From the NCBI GenBank assembly GCA_031275515.1, contig JAISOQ010000114.1:1-6180 (forward strand): DNA of 6,180 bases. The letters run 5' to 3'. This document shows, piece by piece, positions 1 to 5,686 of this stretch. Made by a program: the position numbers and the translations under genes. Below the pieces are notes generated by a model. It did not search any database, was not told the origin of the DNA, and worked only from the letters and a program-made list of their open reading frames with translations. This DNA is from Treponema sp. (GTDB lineage: Bacteria; Spirochaetota; Spirochaetia; Treponematales; Breznakiellaceae). Numbering within the stretch: position 1 is the first letter of the stretch; the number at the start of each line of letters is the position of its first letter.

Positions 1-8
1 GCCCTGCC

Positions 9-37
9 TTGACACCTCCTTCTTTTTTTTTCATGAT
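9..37 (+). promoter_or_regulatory. Possible sigma-70 promoter upstream of the DUF4912 gene
   Basis: A perfect TTGACA lies at 9-14. Seventeen bases downstream is CATGAT (32-37), a 4/6 match to TATAAT; GATAAT at 35-40 is a better hexamer but sits at a 20-base spacing. The spacer is almost all T. If this promoter is used, transcription would begin within a few bases of the ATG at 47, giving a nearly leaderless mRNA. That would fit the absence of a well-placed Shine-Dalgarno. It is only a pattern match at the window edge, and genes further upstream may supply the real promoter. Confidence 0.3.
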
Positions 38-46
38 AATCCAGGT

Positions 47-784
47 ATGGATGAATGCCGTGTGACACGCCACCACTTGGAAAGCCTGACTACTCAGGAA
101 TTGGCCGCTTTGGCGGATAATGCGGGCATTGATATTCCGCCAGGATTGGATCGCCTTTTCATTATCGAAGAAATATTGGAAGCGGAAGACGATGGCGACA
201 AAGATGCGAAAAACCAGGAAGAAACCCTTCTGGAGGAAGCGGAATTTTTGGGCCCCGTACCCCTGCCCGAGCAATACAATATAACCGATATAAAAGTATT
301 GATTCGGGATCCGCTTTGGGTCTTTGTGTTTTGGGAAATCAAGAACTACGACAGGGAATTGTACGAAAAAAATCAGGATTTTGAAGGCTATTTTTTAAAA
401 GTAGTTCCGGCTGCGGGGGAACGTTCCGGTTATACCCCCCATCCGGAGGACGTAAAACCCCCGCCGTCCCAGGTAAAGGCCGCTTCCGTCTGGTCCTTTA
501 CCGTTCCGGTAGGACCAGACGACACGGCCTGGTATCTGGGCTTTCCCCCGGACTATCCGGGGAAAGACACGCCCGGCGGAGGGTGGTTTCGGGTGGAACT
601 CTGTGTTCGCCGGGAGGCGGAACAGGCAGTGTTGGCGGCTTCCAAACCTTTCAGGCTGCCTTCCCTCCTGCTTCCGGCGGAAGCCAAGGCCCCCCGGAGT
701 CCCCTGGCGGATCTCTCCGCGATAGATGAGCTTAACGTATTACGCAATGGAGATCGCCGGTCCCGAATACCCCGGGGCAGGTAA
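47..784 (+). CDS. DUF4912 domain protein with SAP/Rho-N-like N-terminus
   Basis: This 245-residue soluble protein has no signal peptide or membrane segment. Residues about 11-45 (ESLTTQELAALADNAGIDI followed by an acidic helix) resemble the SAP/Rho N-terminal helical fold seen at the front of many DUF4912 proteins. An acidic linker (46-68) leads to the DUF4912 core: LPEQYN at 73-78, the hallmark RDPLWVFVFWEI at 87-98, WYLGFPP at 162-168 and RVEL at 182-185. The tail is basic (RNGDRRSRIPRGR). The biochemical function of DUF4912 is unknown to me; the core reads as a beta-rich, possibly carbohydrate-associated module (inference). It ends 13 bp before a GH57 branching enzyme gene, so a role beside alpha-glucan metabolism is likely. 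The frame is open to the window edge, but upstream codons (Pro-Cys-Leu-Asp then poly-Phe) do not look coding, so ATG 47 is preferred. Its only SD-like bases (CAGG) lie too close to the ATG. Two strong hairpins lie inside the gene (487-521 and 541-566). Confidence 0.88.
   Translation: MDECRVTRHHLESLTTQELAALADNAGIDIPPGLDRLFIIEEILEAEDDGDKDAKNQEETLLEEAEFLGPVPLPEQYNITDIKVLIRDPLWVFVFWEIKNYDRELYEKNQDFEGYFLKVVPAAGERSGYTPHPEDVKPPPSQVKAASVWSFTVPVGPDDTAWYLGFPPDYPGKDTPGGGWFRVELCVRREAEQAVLAASKPFRLPSLLLPAEAKAPRSPLADLSAIDELNVLRNGDRRSRIPRGR
487..521. repeat. Strong intragenic hairpin 1 (15 bp, 2-nt bulge)
   Basis: CGTCTGGTCC (487-496) pairs exactly with GGACCAGACG (512-521). Inside, TACCG (499-503) pairs with CGGTA (507-511) around a TTC loop, leaving only TT (497-498) unpaired. 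It lies within codons for about Val148-Asp159 of the DUF4912 protein. No U-tract follows, so it is not a classical intrinsic terminator. Confidence 0.8.
541..566. repeat. Strong intragenic hairpin 2 (11 bp, 1-nt bulge)
   Basis: CTTTCCCCCGGA (541-552) pairs with TCCGGGGAAAG (556-566) around a CTA loop, with one extra C bulged. It starts 20 nt after the first hairpin and encodes the GFPPDYPGKD stretch of the DUF4912 protein. No U-run follows it. Confidence 0.8.
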
Positions 785-785
785 T

Positions 786-792
786 AAAAGGA
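786..792 (+). promoter_or_regulatory. Shine-Dalgarno that fixes the GH57 start at 798
   Basis: AAAAGGA ends 5 nt before ATG 798, directly after the DUF4912 stop codon (782-784). The next residues, MGKYVISIVLNAHLPFIRH, are the classic GH57 N-terminus. This supports ATG 798 over the in-frame ATG at 726, which overlaps gene 1 and has no good ribosome binding site. Confidence 0.75.
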
Positions 793-797
793 TCCGT

Positions 798-2573
798 ATG
801 GGAAAATATGTAATTTCAATCGTACTCAACGCGCATCTGCCGTTTATCCGTCATGGCATTGCCCCGCGTACACGTCAGACCCAGACTGGCCCTTCGTATA
901 CCGCCGCCGAATCCGCGCCTAACCCGGTTCTGTTCCAGGGCGCGCGCCCTGACGGCCTTCTTCAGCCGGACGCCGCGGCGTCCCCCGGCGGCTCGGATGT
1001 CCCGGAACGCCGCCCGGAAGCGGCGGGCAAGTCTCCTCCTTCGACTAAACTCTCAACAGAAGAGCACTGTTTTTTTGAGGCTCTTTCGGACACCTACCTT
1101 CCCCTTCTTGAGGTCTTTGACCGTTTGGAGAAGGATCACATTCCCTTCCGGCTGGGGATTTCCTTTTCCCCCCTTTTGTGTTACATGCTTCAGGATGAAA
1201 GTCTGCTCCGGCATTATCTGGAGCATGTGGATAAACAAATTGAATTCGGCGTCCGGGAAATGGAGAGGACGGAAAACGATCCCGGCCTTCATGCCCTGGC
1301 CCGGTTTTATTATGACCGGGCGGTGGATAAACGTATCCTTTTTACCGAGCGGTACGAGAAAAACGTCCTCAACGTGTTCAATTATTATCAGAAGAAAGGC
1401 CGCATCGAGATTCTGACTACTGCGGCTACTCATGCATTCCTTCCCTTCTACACCGGCTATCCCGAGGCTGTTCAGGCTCAAATTGAGGTAGCCCTTTCCT
1501 CCTTCAGGCATACCTTTGGGAAGATACCTCATGGGTTTTGGCTTCCCGAACTTGGCTGGTCCCCGGAACTGGACGCTTACCTCAGGGCCTACAGTTTCAA
1601 TTATACCATCGCGGATACCCACGCCGGTATTTTACGAAACCCTGAAACCTCCCTGGGCAGTTTTTACCCCGTAAAGACCCCTTCCCAAACCCTCGTTTTA
1701 TTTCGGGATTTTCGCGCATCCCGGGACATACAGGATCCGGAAACCGGGTACCGGTTTTCTCCGGTTTACCGGGATTCCCGTGCAGACGTGGGGTTTGAAC
1801 TGCCGGCGGACATGCTTGCGCCCTTCCTGAACGCCCATTTAGGCCGGGTCAGGACCGGATATGTCTACCATACCAATGGCGGACGGGGACAGAAAAAGCA
1901 GGTCTACGATTCCGCGCAGGCAGCCCGCATGGTCCGGGAACAGGCCCTGGCTTTCCTTGACGCCCGTTTTTCCGCCCTGAGTAAAGCCGGAAAACTAGGG
2001 GGAGGGGCTCCCGTCAGCCTTTGCGCCTGGGATGCGGATACCTTTGGCCGCTTCTGGTACGAAGGGTCCCGGTTCCTGGAAGCCCTTTTCCGCGAAGCGG
2101 CGGCCAGGCAAGACCTGTGTTTCCTGACTCCCGGGGAATACTTCTGTAAACAGGATCGCCATGACATACCCGCCTTGATGCCGGAATTTTCCTCCTGGGG
2201 ATTCAACGGTTATGCTGAATCTTGGCTCGACGCCTCCAATGACTGGATGTACCCCCATGTGATGCGTTCCCTGGAGCGTATGCTGGAACTGGCCGAACGG
2301 TTTCCCAATGATACGGGCCTCAAGGAACGGGCCCTGAACCAGGCCGCCAGGGAAATCCTTCTGGCTCAATCCTCCGACTGGCCCCATATGCTCTACAAAC
2401 AGGAACACTCCGGGTATGCCCGGAACCAGATCGAAATGGCTCTGAGGAATTTCACCACGATATACGAAGCCCTGGGGAGCAATTACATCAGTACCGAGTG
2501 GCTGACCAATCTGGAAAGGCGGCATAACTTCTTCCCTAATATCAACTACCGGGTCTTTCGGCGTAAGCGCTGA
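798..2573 (+). CDS. GH57 1,4-alpha-glucan branching enzyme (DUF1957 type)
   Basis: This 591-residue cytoplasmic enzyme should form alpha-1,6 branches in glycogen-like alpha-glucan (EC 2.4.1.18) by a retaining transglycosylation. GH57 signatures in order: motif I NAHLPF at 11-16 (His13); motif II TTAATHAFLP at 207-216 (His212); motif III HGFWLPELGW with Glu251 as expected nucleophile; motif IV WDADTFGRFWYEG with Asp412 as expected acid/base; motif V SSWGFNGYAESWLD at 465-478. The C-terminal helical region carries SSDWPHMLY (about 525-533), typical of the DUF1957 branching-enzyme subgroup. The flexible-loop region GYRFSPVYRD (about 317-326) keeps tyrosines at the place implicated in branching. 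It is somewhat longer than typical because of a Pro/Ala/Gly-rich insertion of about 67 residues (20-86) between motif I and the conserved EALSDTYLPLL segment. The gene follows the DUF4912 gene by 13 bp, suggesting one mRNA. The family call is strong; amylase activity instead of branching is possible but less likely. Confidence 0.9.
   Translation: MGKYVISIVLNAHLPFIRHGIAPRTRQTQTGPSYTAAESAPNPVLFQGARPDGLLQPDAAASPGGSDVPERRPEAAGKSPPSTKLSTEEHCFFEALSDTYLPLLEVFDRLEKDHIPFRLGISFSPLLCYMLQDESLLRHYLEHVDKQIEFGVREMERTENDPGLHALARFYYDRAVDKRILFTERYEKNVLNVFNYYQKKGRIEILTTAATHAFLPFYTGYPEAVQAQIEVALSSFRHTFGKIPHGFWLPELGWSPELDAYLRAYSFNYTIADTHAGILRNPETSLGSFYPVKTPSQTLVLFRDFRASRDIQDPETGYRFSPVYRDSRADVGFELPADMLAPFLNAHLGRVRTGYVYHTNGGRGQKKQVYDSAQAARMVREQALAFLDARFSALSKAGKLGGGAPVSLCAWDADTFGRFWYEGSRFLEALFREAAARQDLCFLTPGEYFCKQDRHDIPALMPEFSSWGFNGYAESWLDASNDWMYPHVMRSLERMLELAERFPNDTGLKERALNQAAREILLAQSSDWPHMLYKQEHSGYARNQIEMALRNFTTIYEALGSNYISTEWLTNLERRHNFFPNINYRVFRRKR
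936..951. repeat. Perfect 16-bp palindrome in the GH57 insertion
   Basis: CAGGGCGCGCGCCCTG equals its own reverse complement. It lies in the segment encoding the low-complexity insertion of the branching enzyme, 16 bp before a second perfect 16-bp palindrome. Confidence 0.9.
968..983. repeat. Second perfect 16-bp palindrome in the GH57 insertion
   Basis: GGACGCCGCGGCGTCC is a perfect palindrome. It encodes part of the Pro-Asp-Ala-Ala-Ala-Ser run of the insertion. A third inverted repeat follows at 1008-1025. Confidence 0.9.
1008..1025. repeat. Third inverted repeat in the GH57 insertion
   Basis: CGCCGC (1008-1013) and GCGGCG (1020-1025) form a perfect 6-bp stem around CCGGAA. The pairing is clear, but in DNA this G+C-rich a stem of this size could occur by chance. 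Confidence 0.6.
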
Positions 2574-2581
2574 CCGGGGAT

Positions 2582-2621
2582 CCTACTTAAAATTCCGCCA
2601 CGCGCCGATATTTTAAGCAGG
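2582..2621 (+). promoter_or_regulatory. Inverted repeat covering the phosphatase ribosome binding site
   Basis: CCTACTTAAAAT (2582-2593) and ATTTTAAGCAGG (2610-2621) are inverted repeats matching at 11 of 12 positions, with a 16-nt loop. The 3' arm contains CAGG, the only SD-like sequence before ATG 2633, so folding would hide the ribosome binding site. The loop and 3' arm also contain GCCGATAT (2604-2611), a 7/8 match to the sigma-28 -10 consensus, but without a properly spaced -35. There is no U-tract, so it is a poor terminator. A role in translational control or as an operator is inference. Confidence 0.45.
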
Positions 2622-2632
2622 TATACCGTATA

Positions 2633-5215
2633 ATGAAAAATTCCCCGCGTCAGAAACGGCGTTTTTTCGAGTTAAGCATCCTTATGTCCCTCACATTTCT
2701 TATTCTGTCCGGAAACCTTTGGGCCCTTTCGAATTTTTGGGGGGAACTCCCGCTCTCCTCGTACTTCCCCGCCGCCCGGGATTTCCCAGGCAGCCGTCCG
2801 GCTTCCACGCAGAGCCAATCCATCAGGGATAGTGATCCGCCGGTAAACGAAACCGGCGCCGTTAAATACGGGGAATACCTCCGCGTCTGGGAGCCTCCCT
2901 GGAAGACCGGGGAGGCCCGCATTTTCGTACTTGACATGCTCGTCTTCGTTGTTGCCGGCGTTTTGCTTTTCAGCGCCCTTGGACTTACCGTTTCTGTCTT
3001 GGGGCTCGGCTCGGTAGCCGCCGACTATGCAGCCTTACGGATAGATGCCGCAGCCCTCGTCTCGGGAGCTCTTTTGCCGGAGGAAAAGAAAAAACGGACT
3101 GCCGTTTTTAGCCGGCGGGGAGTGGGCCTGCGAATCAAACTTGCTTCTTTTACGATATGCCTGGTGCTTTTGGTGGTGGTCATGGTTTCGGCGCCTCTTT
3201 ATTTCAGGATGATCCAAACCCAGCAGGAAACCCTGCTGGAGGGCCTCCGGGACCGGGCTTCGGTATTGATGGAGAGCCTTGCCTCCGGCGCCCGGACTTA
3301 CCTGGCTGCGGAAGACACCCTGGAACTGAGCTTTCTCCTCGAAGAAACAGCCTTCGTTCCCGAAGCCCGCTATGCGACCATAACCGGGTACAATCCCGCA
3401 ACCCCCGGTTTTGACGACCAGGTCTGGGCCACCAATGACCCGGACATTCTTGATAAGATCGATACCGCCGAATTGGAGCTTGGCGTTTCCCGCCTCTCTG
3501 ACCGGCTTACGCCCCGGCTTGAAAACATCGCCGTTAAACTGAACGAACACGCCCGTTCCCGGGTGGAGAACCTTGCCGCCGGCCTCGCCGCCCTGACCGC
3601 CGGGGCGGAGGAAAACGAAGTCCGGGCCTCTCTGGAAACCCGGCTGGACGAGGAACTCTCCCAAATATACCGGGAAATCGGCTCTGAACCAGTTTTCCCT
3701 GCCGGCGGGCCAATGGACAACGTGGACCGCAATTACATCTTCTTCAAGCCTATCCTTTACCGTCAGGGTACGGATAATTACTATTTCCGGGGCCTCGTCC
3801 GTCTGGAAGTTTCCATTGATTCCATCTTGGACCAAATCGTCCTGGGCAAACAGGTCCTCCTGGAAGTCATTCTCTTTGTAGCCCTTTCCGCCCTCGCCAT
3901 AGGCGTCCTGGGAGCCTTAATCCTCTCCGGTTTCATCATCAGGCCCATACGCCGCCTGGTAAGCCACGTAGAACTCATCAGGGACACGGACGATAAATCC
4001 AGGCTGGACGGGATAAGCATCCGCATCAATTCCAACGACGAACTGGCCGTCCTGGGCGCTACCATCAACGATATGACCCGGGGCCTCGTCAAGGCAGCCC
4101 ACGCCTCCCATGACCTGATTATCGGAAAGGAAATCCAGAAGAAATTCATCCCCCTGGAAACCGACCGGGAGGGCAATAAAATGACAACCGGGTATAAAGA
4201 CACGAGGTACGCCCAATTTTTTTGTTATTATGAAGGCGCCAAAGGCGTGTCCGGCGACTACTTCGATTACCTGGCCCTGAACGGGCGTTACTTTGCCATC
4301 ATCAAGTGCGATGTGGCCGGCAAAGGCGTCCCCGCCGCCCTCATCATGATCCAGGTAGCCACCATGTTCCTCAACTACTTCAAGACCTGGAAACCCGATG
4401 TCAAAGGTATGCACATTGAAGATGTGGTCTATCAAATCAATGACTTCATCGAAGCCTTGGGATTTGAAGGCCGTTTCGCCGCCTTTACCCTGGCCCTTTT
4501 TGACTCCTTTACCGGCCTCCTCCGGTTTTGCAACGCCGGGGACAACATCATCCACTGGTTTGACGCCTCGGAGCGGCGGATGAAGTCGTTAAGCCTCCCG
4601 GAAACCCCCGCCGCCGGCGTCCTCCCTAATGTCCTGGTGGAAACCAAAGGGGGTTATACAGTCCAGACCTTTGCCCTGGAAAGCGATGACATCCTCTTCC
4701 TGTATACAGACGGCATTGAGGAAGCTAAACGCAAGTTCCGGGACAGTTCATTTAAGGAAATATCCTGTACCGAAGGGATAACCGGTACGCCTCATGAAAA
4801 CCACACTGCCGGTCAATGGGATGAAGAAATGGGCGCCGCCCGGGTAGAAGCGGTCATCAACGCGGTGATGAACCGCCAGGTCTACACCCTTAGGAAGCAT
4901 CACAACCCCGAAGGCGACAGGGACCTCAAATTCGATTTTACCCGCTGTGAAGGTACGGTAGAGGAAACCATCATGGCCCTGGTTTCAGTAGAAAAAATAT
5001 TCCGTATCTATAAATCACCCTCCATAGGTGAGGAAACCCGGATACTGGTTGACAAAAAAGTAGACGAATTCCTCAAAAAATACTTCATACAATATCAGGA
5101 TTATTGCCATAACACCCGGGAGTGCCCTGAAAATAATATGTATATGTATTATACTCATGTTAACGAAGACGCTCAGTACGATGATTTAACTATTTTGGGC
5201 ATTAAGCGAAAATGA
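2633..5215 (+). CDS. Membrane sensor HAMP-PP2C (SpoIIE/RsbU-type) Ser/Thr phosphatase
   Basis: This 860-residue protein is predicted to dephosphorylate Ser/Thr phosphoproteins on the cytoplasmic side. Order: basic N-terminus and hydrophobic helix 12-32 (anchor or signal peptide); short extracytoplasmic part; membrane segment about 97-125; basic cytoplasmic loop (EEKKKRTAVFSRRG, 150-163); membrane segment about 169-190; extracytoplasmic region about 191-407, largely helical, which I could not assign to a named sensor family; membrane segment about 408-434; HAMP (RPIRRLV to about 488); PP2C catalytic domain from about 520. Charges follow the positive-inside rule. Metal-ligand motifs are present: SGDYFDY (Asp542), KCDVAGKGVPAAL (Asp560), YTDGIEEA (Asp693) and YDDLTILGIKRK (Asp850/851). 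Between the last two motifs there are about 150 residues, where this family usually has a few dozen. The family typically acts in anti-sigma-antagonist partner switching; no partner is encoded here. It starts 59 bp after the GH57 gene, with a weak SD (CAGG) 11 nt before the ATG. Confidence 0.9.
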   Translation: MKNSPRQKRRFFELSILMSLTFLILSGNLWALSNFWGELPLSSYFPAARDFPGSRPASTQSQSIRDSDPPVNETGAVKYGEYLRVWEPPWKTGEARIFVLDMLVFVVAGVLLFSALGLTVSVLGLGSVAADYAALRIDAAALVSGALLPEEKKKRTAVFSRRGVGLRIKLASFTICLVLLVVVMVSAPLYFRMIQTQQETLLEGLRDRASVLMESLASGARTYLAAEDTLELSFLLEETAFVPEARYATITGYNPATPGFDDQVWATNDPDILDKIDTAELELGVSRLSDRLTPRLENIAVKLNEHARSRVENLAAGLAALTAGAEENEVRASLETRLDEELSQIYREIGSEPVFPAGGPMDNVDRNYIFFKPILYRQGTDNYYFRGLVRLEVSIDSILDQIVLGKQVLLEVILFVALSALAIGVLGALILSGFIIRPIRRLVSHVELIRDTDDKSRLDGISIRINSNDELAVLGATINDMTRGLVKAAHASHDLIIGKEIQKKFIPLETDREGNKMTTGYKDTRYAQFFCYYEGAKGVSGDYFDYLALNGRYFAIIKCDVAGKGVPAALIMIQVATMFLNYFKTWKPDVKGMHIEDVVYQINDFIEALGFEGRFAAFTLALFDSFTGLLRFCNAGDNIIHWFDASERRMKSLSLPETPAAGVLPNVLVETKGGYTVQTFALESDDILFLYTDGIEEAKRKFRDSSFKEISCTEGITGTPHENHTAGQWDEEMGAARVEAVINAVMNRQVYTLRKHHNPEGDRDLKFDFTRCEGTVEETIMALVSVEKIFRIYKSPSIGEETRILVDKKVDEFLKKYFIQYQDYCHNTRECPENNMYMYYTHVNEDAQYDDLTILGIKRK

Positions 5216-5224
5216 AAATAATAA

Positions 5225-5282
5225 GAGGCTTTCCCAAAACCGTGCGCGTCAGCGTACAGTCAATTAGTTTTGGGACAGGCCC
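5225..5282. repeat. 58-bp MITE-like inverted-repeat element
   Basis: The ends GAGGCTTTCCCAAAAC (5225-5240) and GTTTTGGGACAGGCCC (5267-5282) are inverted repeats matching at 13 of 16 positions, with a perfect inner 9-bp stem. A second hairpin is nested inside: GTGCGC (5242-5247), loop GTCA, GCGTAC (5252-5257), with one G-U pair. ATAA directly abuts both sides (5221-5224 and 5283-5286), like a 4-bp target-site duplication. The flank is A+T-rich, so the duplication could be chance. As RNA it would fold into a compound hairpin between the phosphatase and the next gene, and could act as a processing site or weak terminator. No transposase is encoded here. Confidence 0.5.
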
Positions 5283-5289
5283 ATAAGTT

Positions 5290-5295
5290 AAGGGG
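5290..5295 (+). promoter_or_regulatory. Shine-Dalgarno fixing the start at 5303
   Basis: AAGGGG ends 7 nt before ATG 5303. This decides against the longer reading from TTG 5270, which would begin inside the right arm of the 58-bp inverted-repeat element. Confidence 0.75.
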
Positions 5296-5302
5296 AAAAG
5301 AA

Positions 5303-5686
5303 ATGACCTTTGGTGAAAGAATGAAAGAACTCATGGATCAGAGTGTGGCGGTTTCCAAGGAGCTGGCCGGCAAAGCCGGGGAAAAAGCCCAGGACTGGGG
5401 AGAACGGGGTCTCAACGCCTCCCGGGAATTGGTAAACAAAGCCGGCGCCAAGGCTCAGGACTTGGGGGAACGGGGCGTCCTCATGCTGGAAATCAAACAG
5501 CTTGAAGGGCAGGCCCAGCGCCTCATTTCCCGCCTTGGTACAGAAGTCTACAATGCCCTTGCGGAACGGGGCGAATCTTCGGTCACCGCCGGGGATCCCG
5601 TGATCCAGCCCCTGCTCTCCGAGCTTGCCGCCCTGAAAGAGGCCATAGAGAAACGAGAAACGGAGGTTCAGAGCCGCCGCCGATGA
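5303..5686 (+). CDS. Small helical protein with 22-residue tandem repeats, function unknown
   Basis: This 127-residue, highly charged protein has no signal peptide or membrane segment. Residues 18-39 (SKELAGKAGEKAQDWGERGL...) and 40-61 (SRELVNKAGAKAQDLGERGV...) are tandem 22-residue repeats, each two 11-residue units. This is the periodicity of amphipathic helices in LEA group 3, apolipoprotein-like and some phasin-like proteins. Residues 62-89 (LEIKQLEGQAQRLISRLGTE followed by VYNALAERG) and the charged C-terminal helix (about 98-127) look coiled-coil and resemble widespread small bacterial proteins pairing an ELGKKVYE-like segment with a terminal helix. I do not recognise a named family. 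It lies 87 bp after the phosphatase gene, separated by an inverted-repeat element, so co-transcription is uncertain. A surface-binding or structural role is only inference. Confidence 0.82.
   Translation: MTFGERMKELMDQSVAVSKELAGKAGEKAQDWGERGLNASRELVNKAGAKAQDLGERGVLMLEIKQLEGQAQRLISRLGTEVYNALAERGESSVTAGDPVIQPLLSELAALKEAIEKRETEVQSRRR
5354..5485 (+). repeat. Two tandem 66-bp coding repeats
   Basis: Positions 5354-5419 and 5420-5485 encode successive 22-residue units, with KAG-KAQD-GERG shared in register. The DNA copies share clear blocks (AAAGCCGG, CAGGACT, GGGGAACGGG-like) but have diverged at many positions, so the duplication is old and kept at protein level. Confidence 0.8.

Noticed and set aside
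726..797. Longer start for the GH57 gene at ATG 726
   Set aside because: It would overlap the DUF4912 gene by 59 bp, lacks an SD, and adds 24 residues unlike the conserved GH57 N-terminus, whereas ATG 798 has AAAAGGA at the right distance.
853..1416. 187-codon +1-frame ORF inside the GH57 gene
   Set aside because: It overlaps the real gene in another frame and its Arg/Pro/Phe-rich composition is a by-product of the G+C-rich codons.
2629..2634. Perfect TATAAT overlapping the phosphatase start codon
   Set aside because: There is no -35-like hexamer 16-18 bp upstream, and a start from here would lie inside the coding sequence.
3035..3835. 266-codon open frame on the minus strand
   Set aside because: It is the antisense shadow of the phosphatase sensor region, with no family motif or plausible start context. 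The similar minus-strand frames at 3917-4555, 1053-1622 and 1995-2525 were dropped for the same reason.
5270..5302. TTG 5270 start for the 22-residue-repeat protein
   Set aside because: It begins inside the right arm of the inverted-repeat element and has no SD, while ATG 5303 is preceded by AAGGGG.
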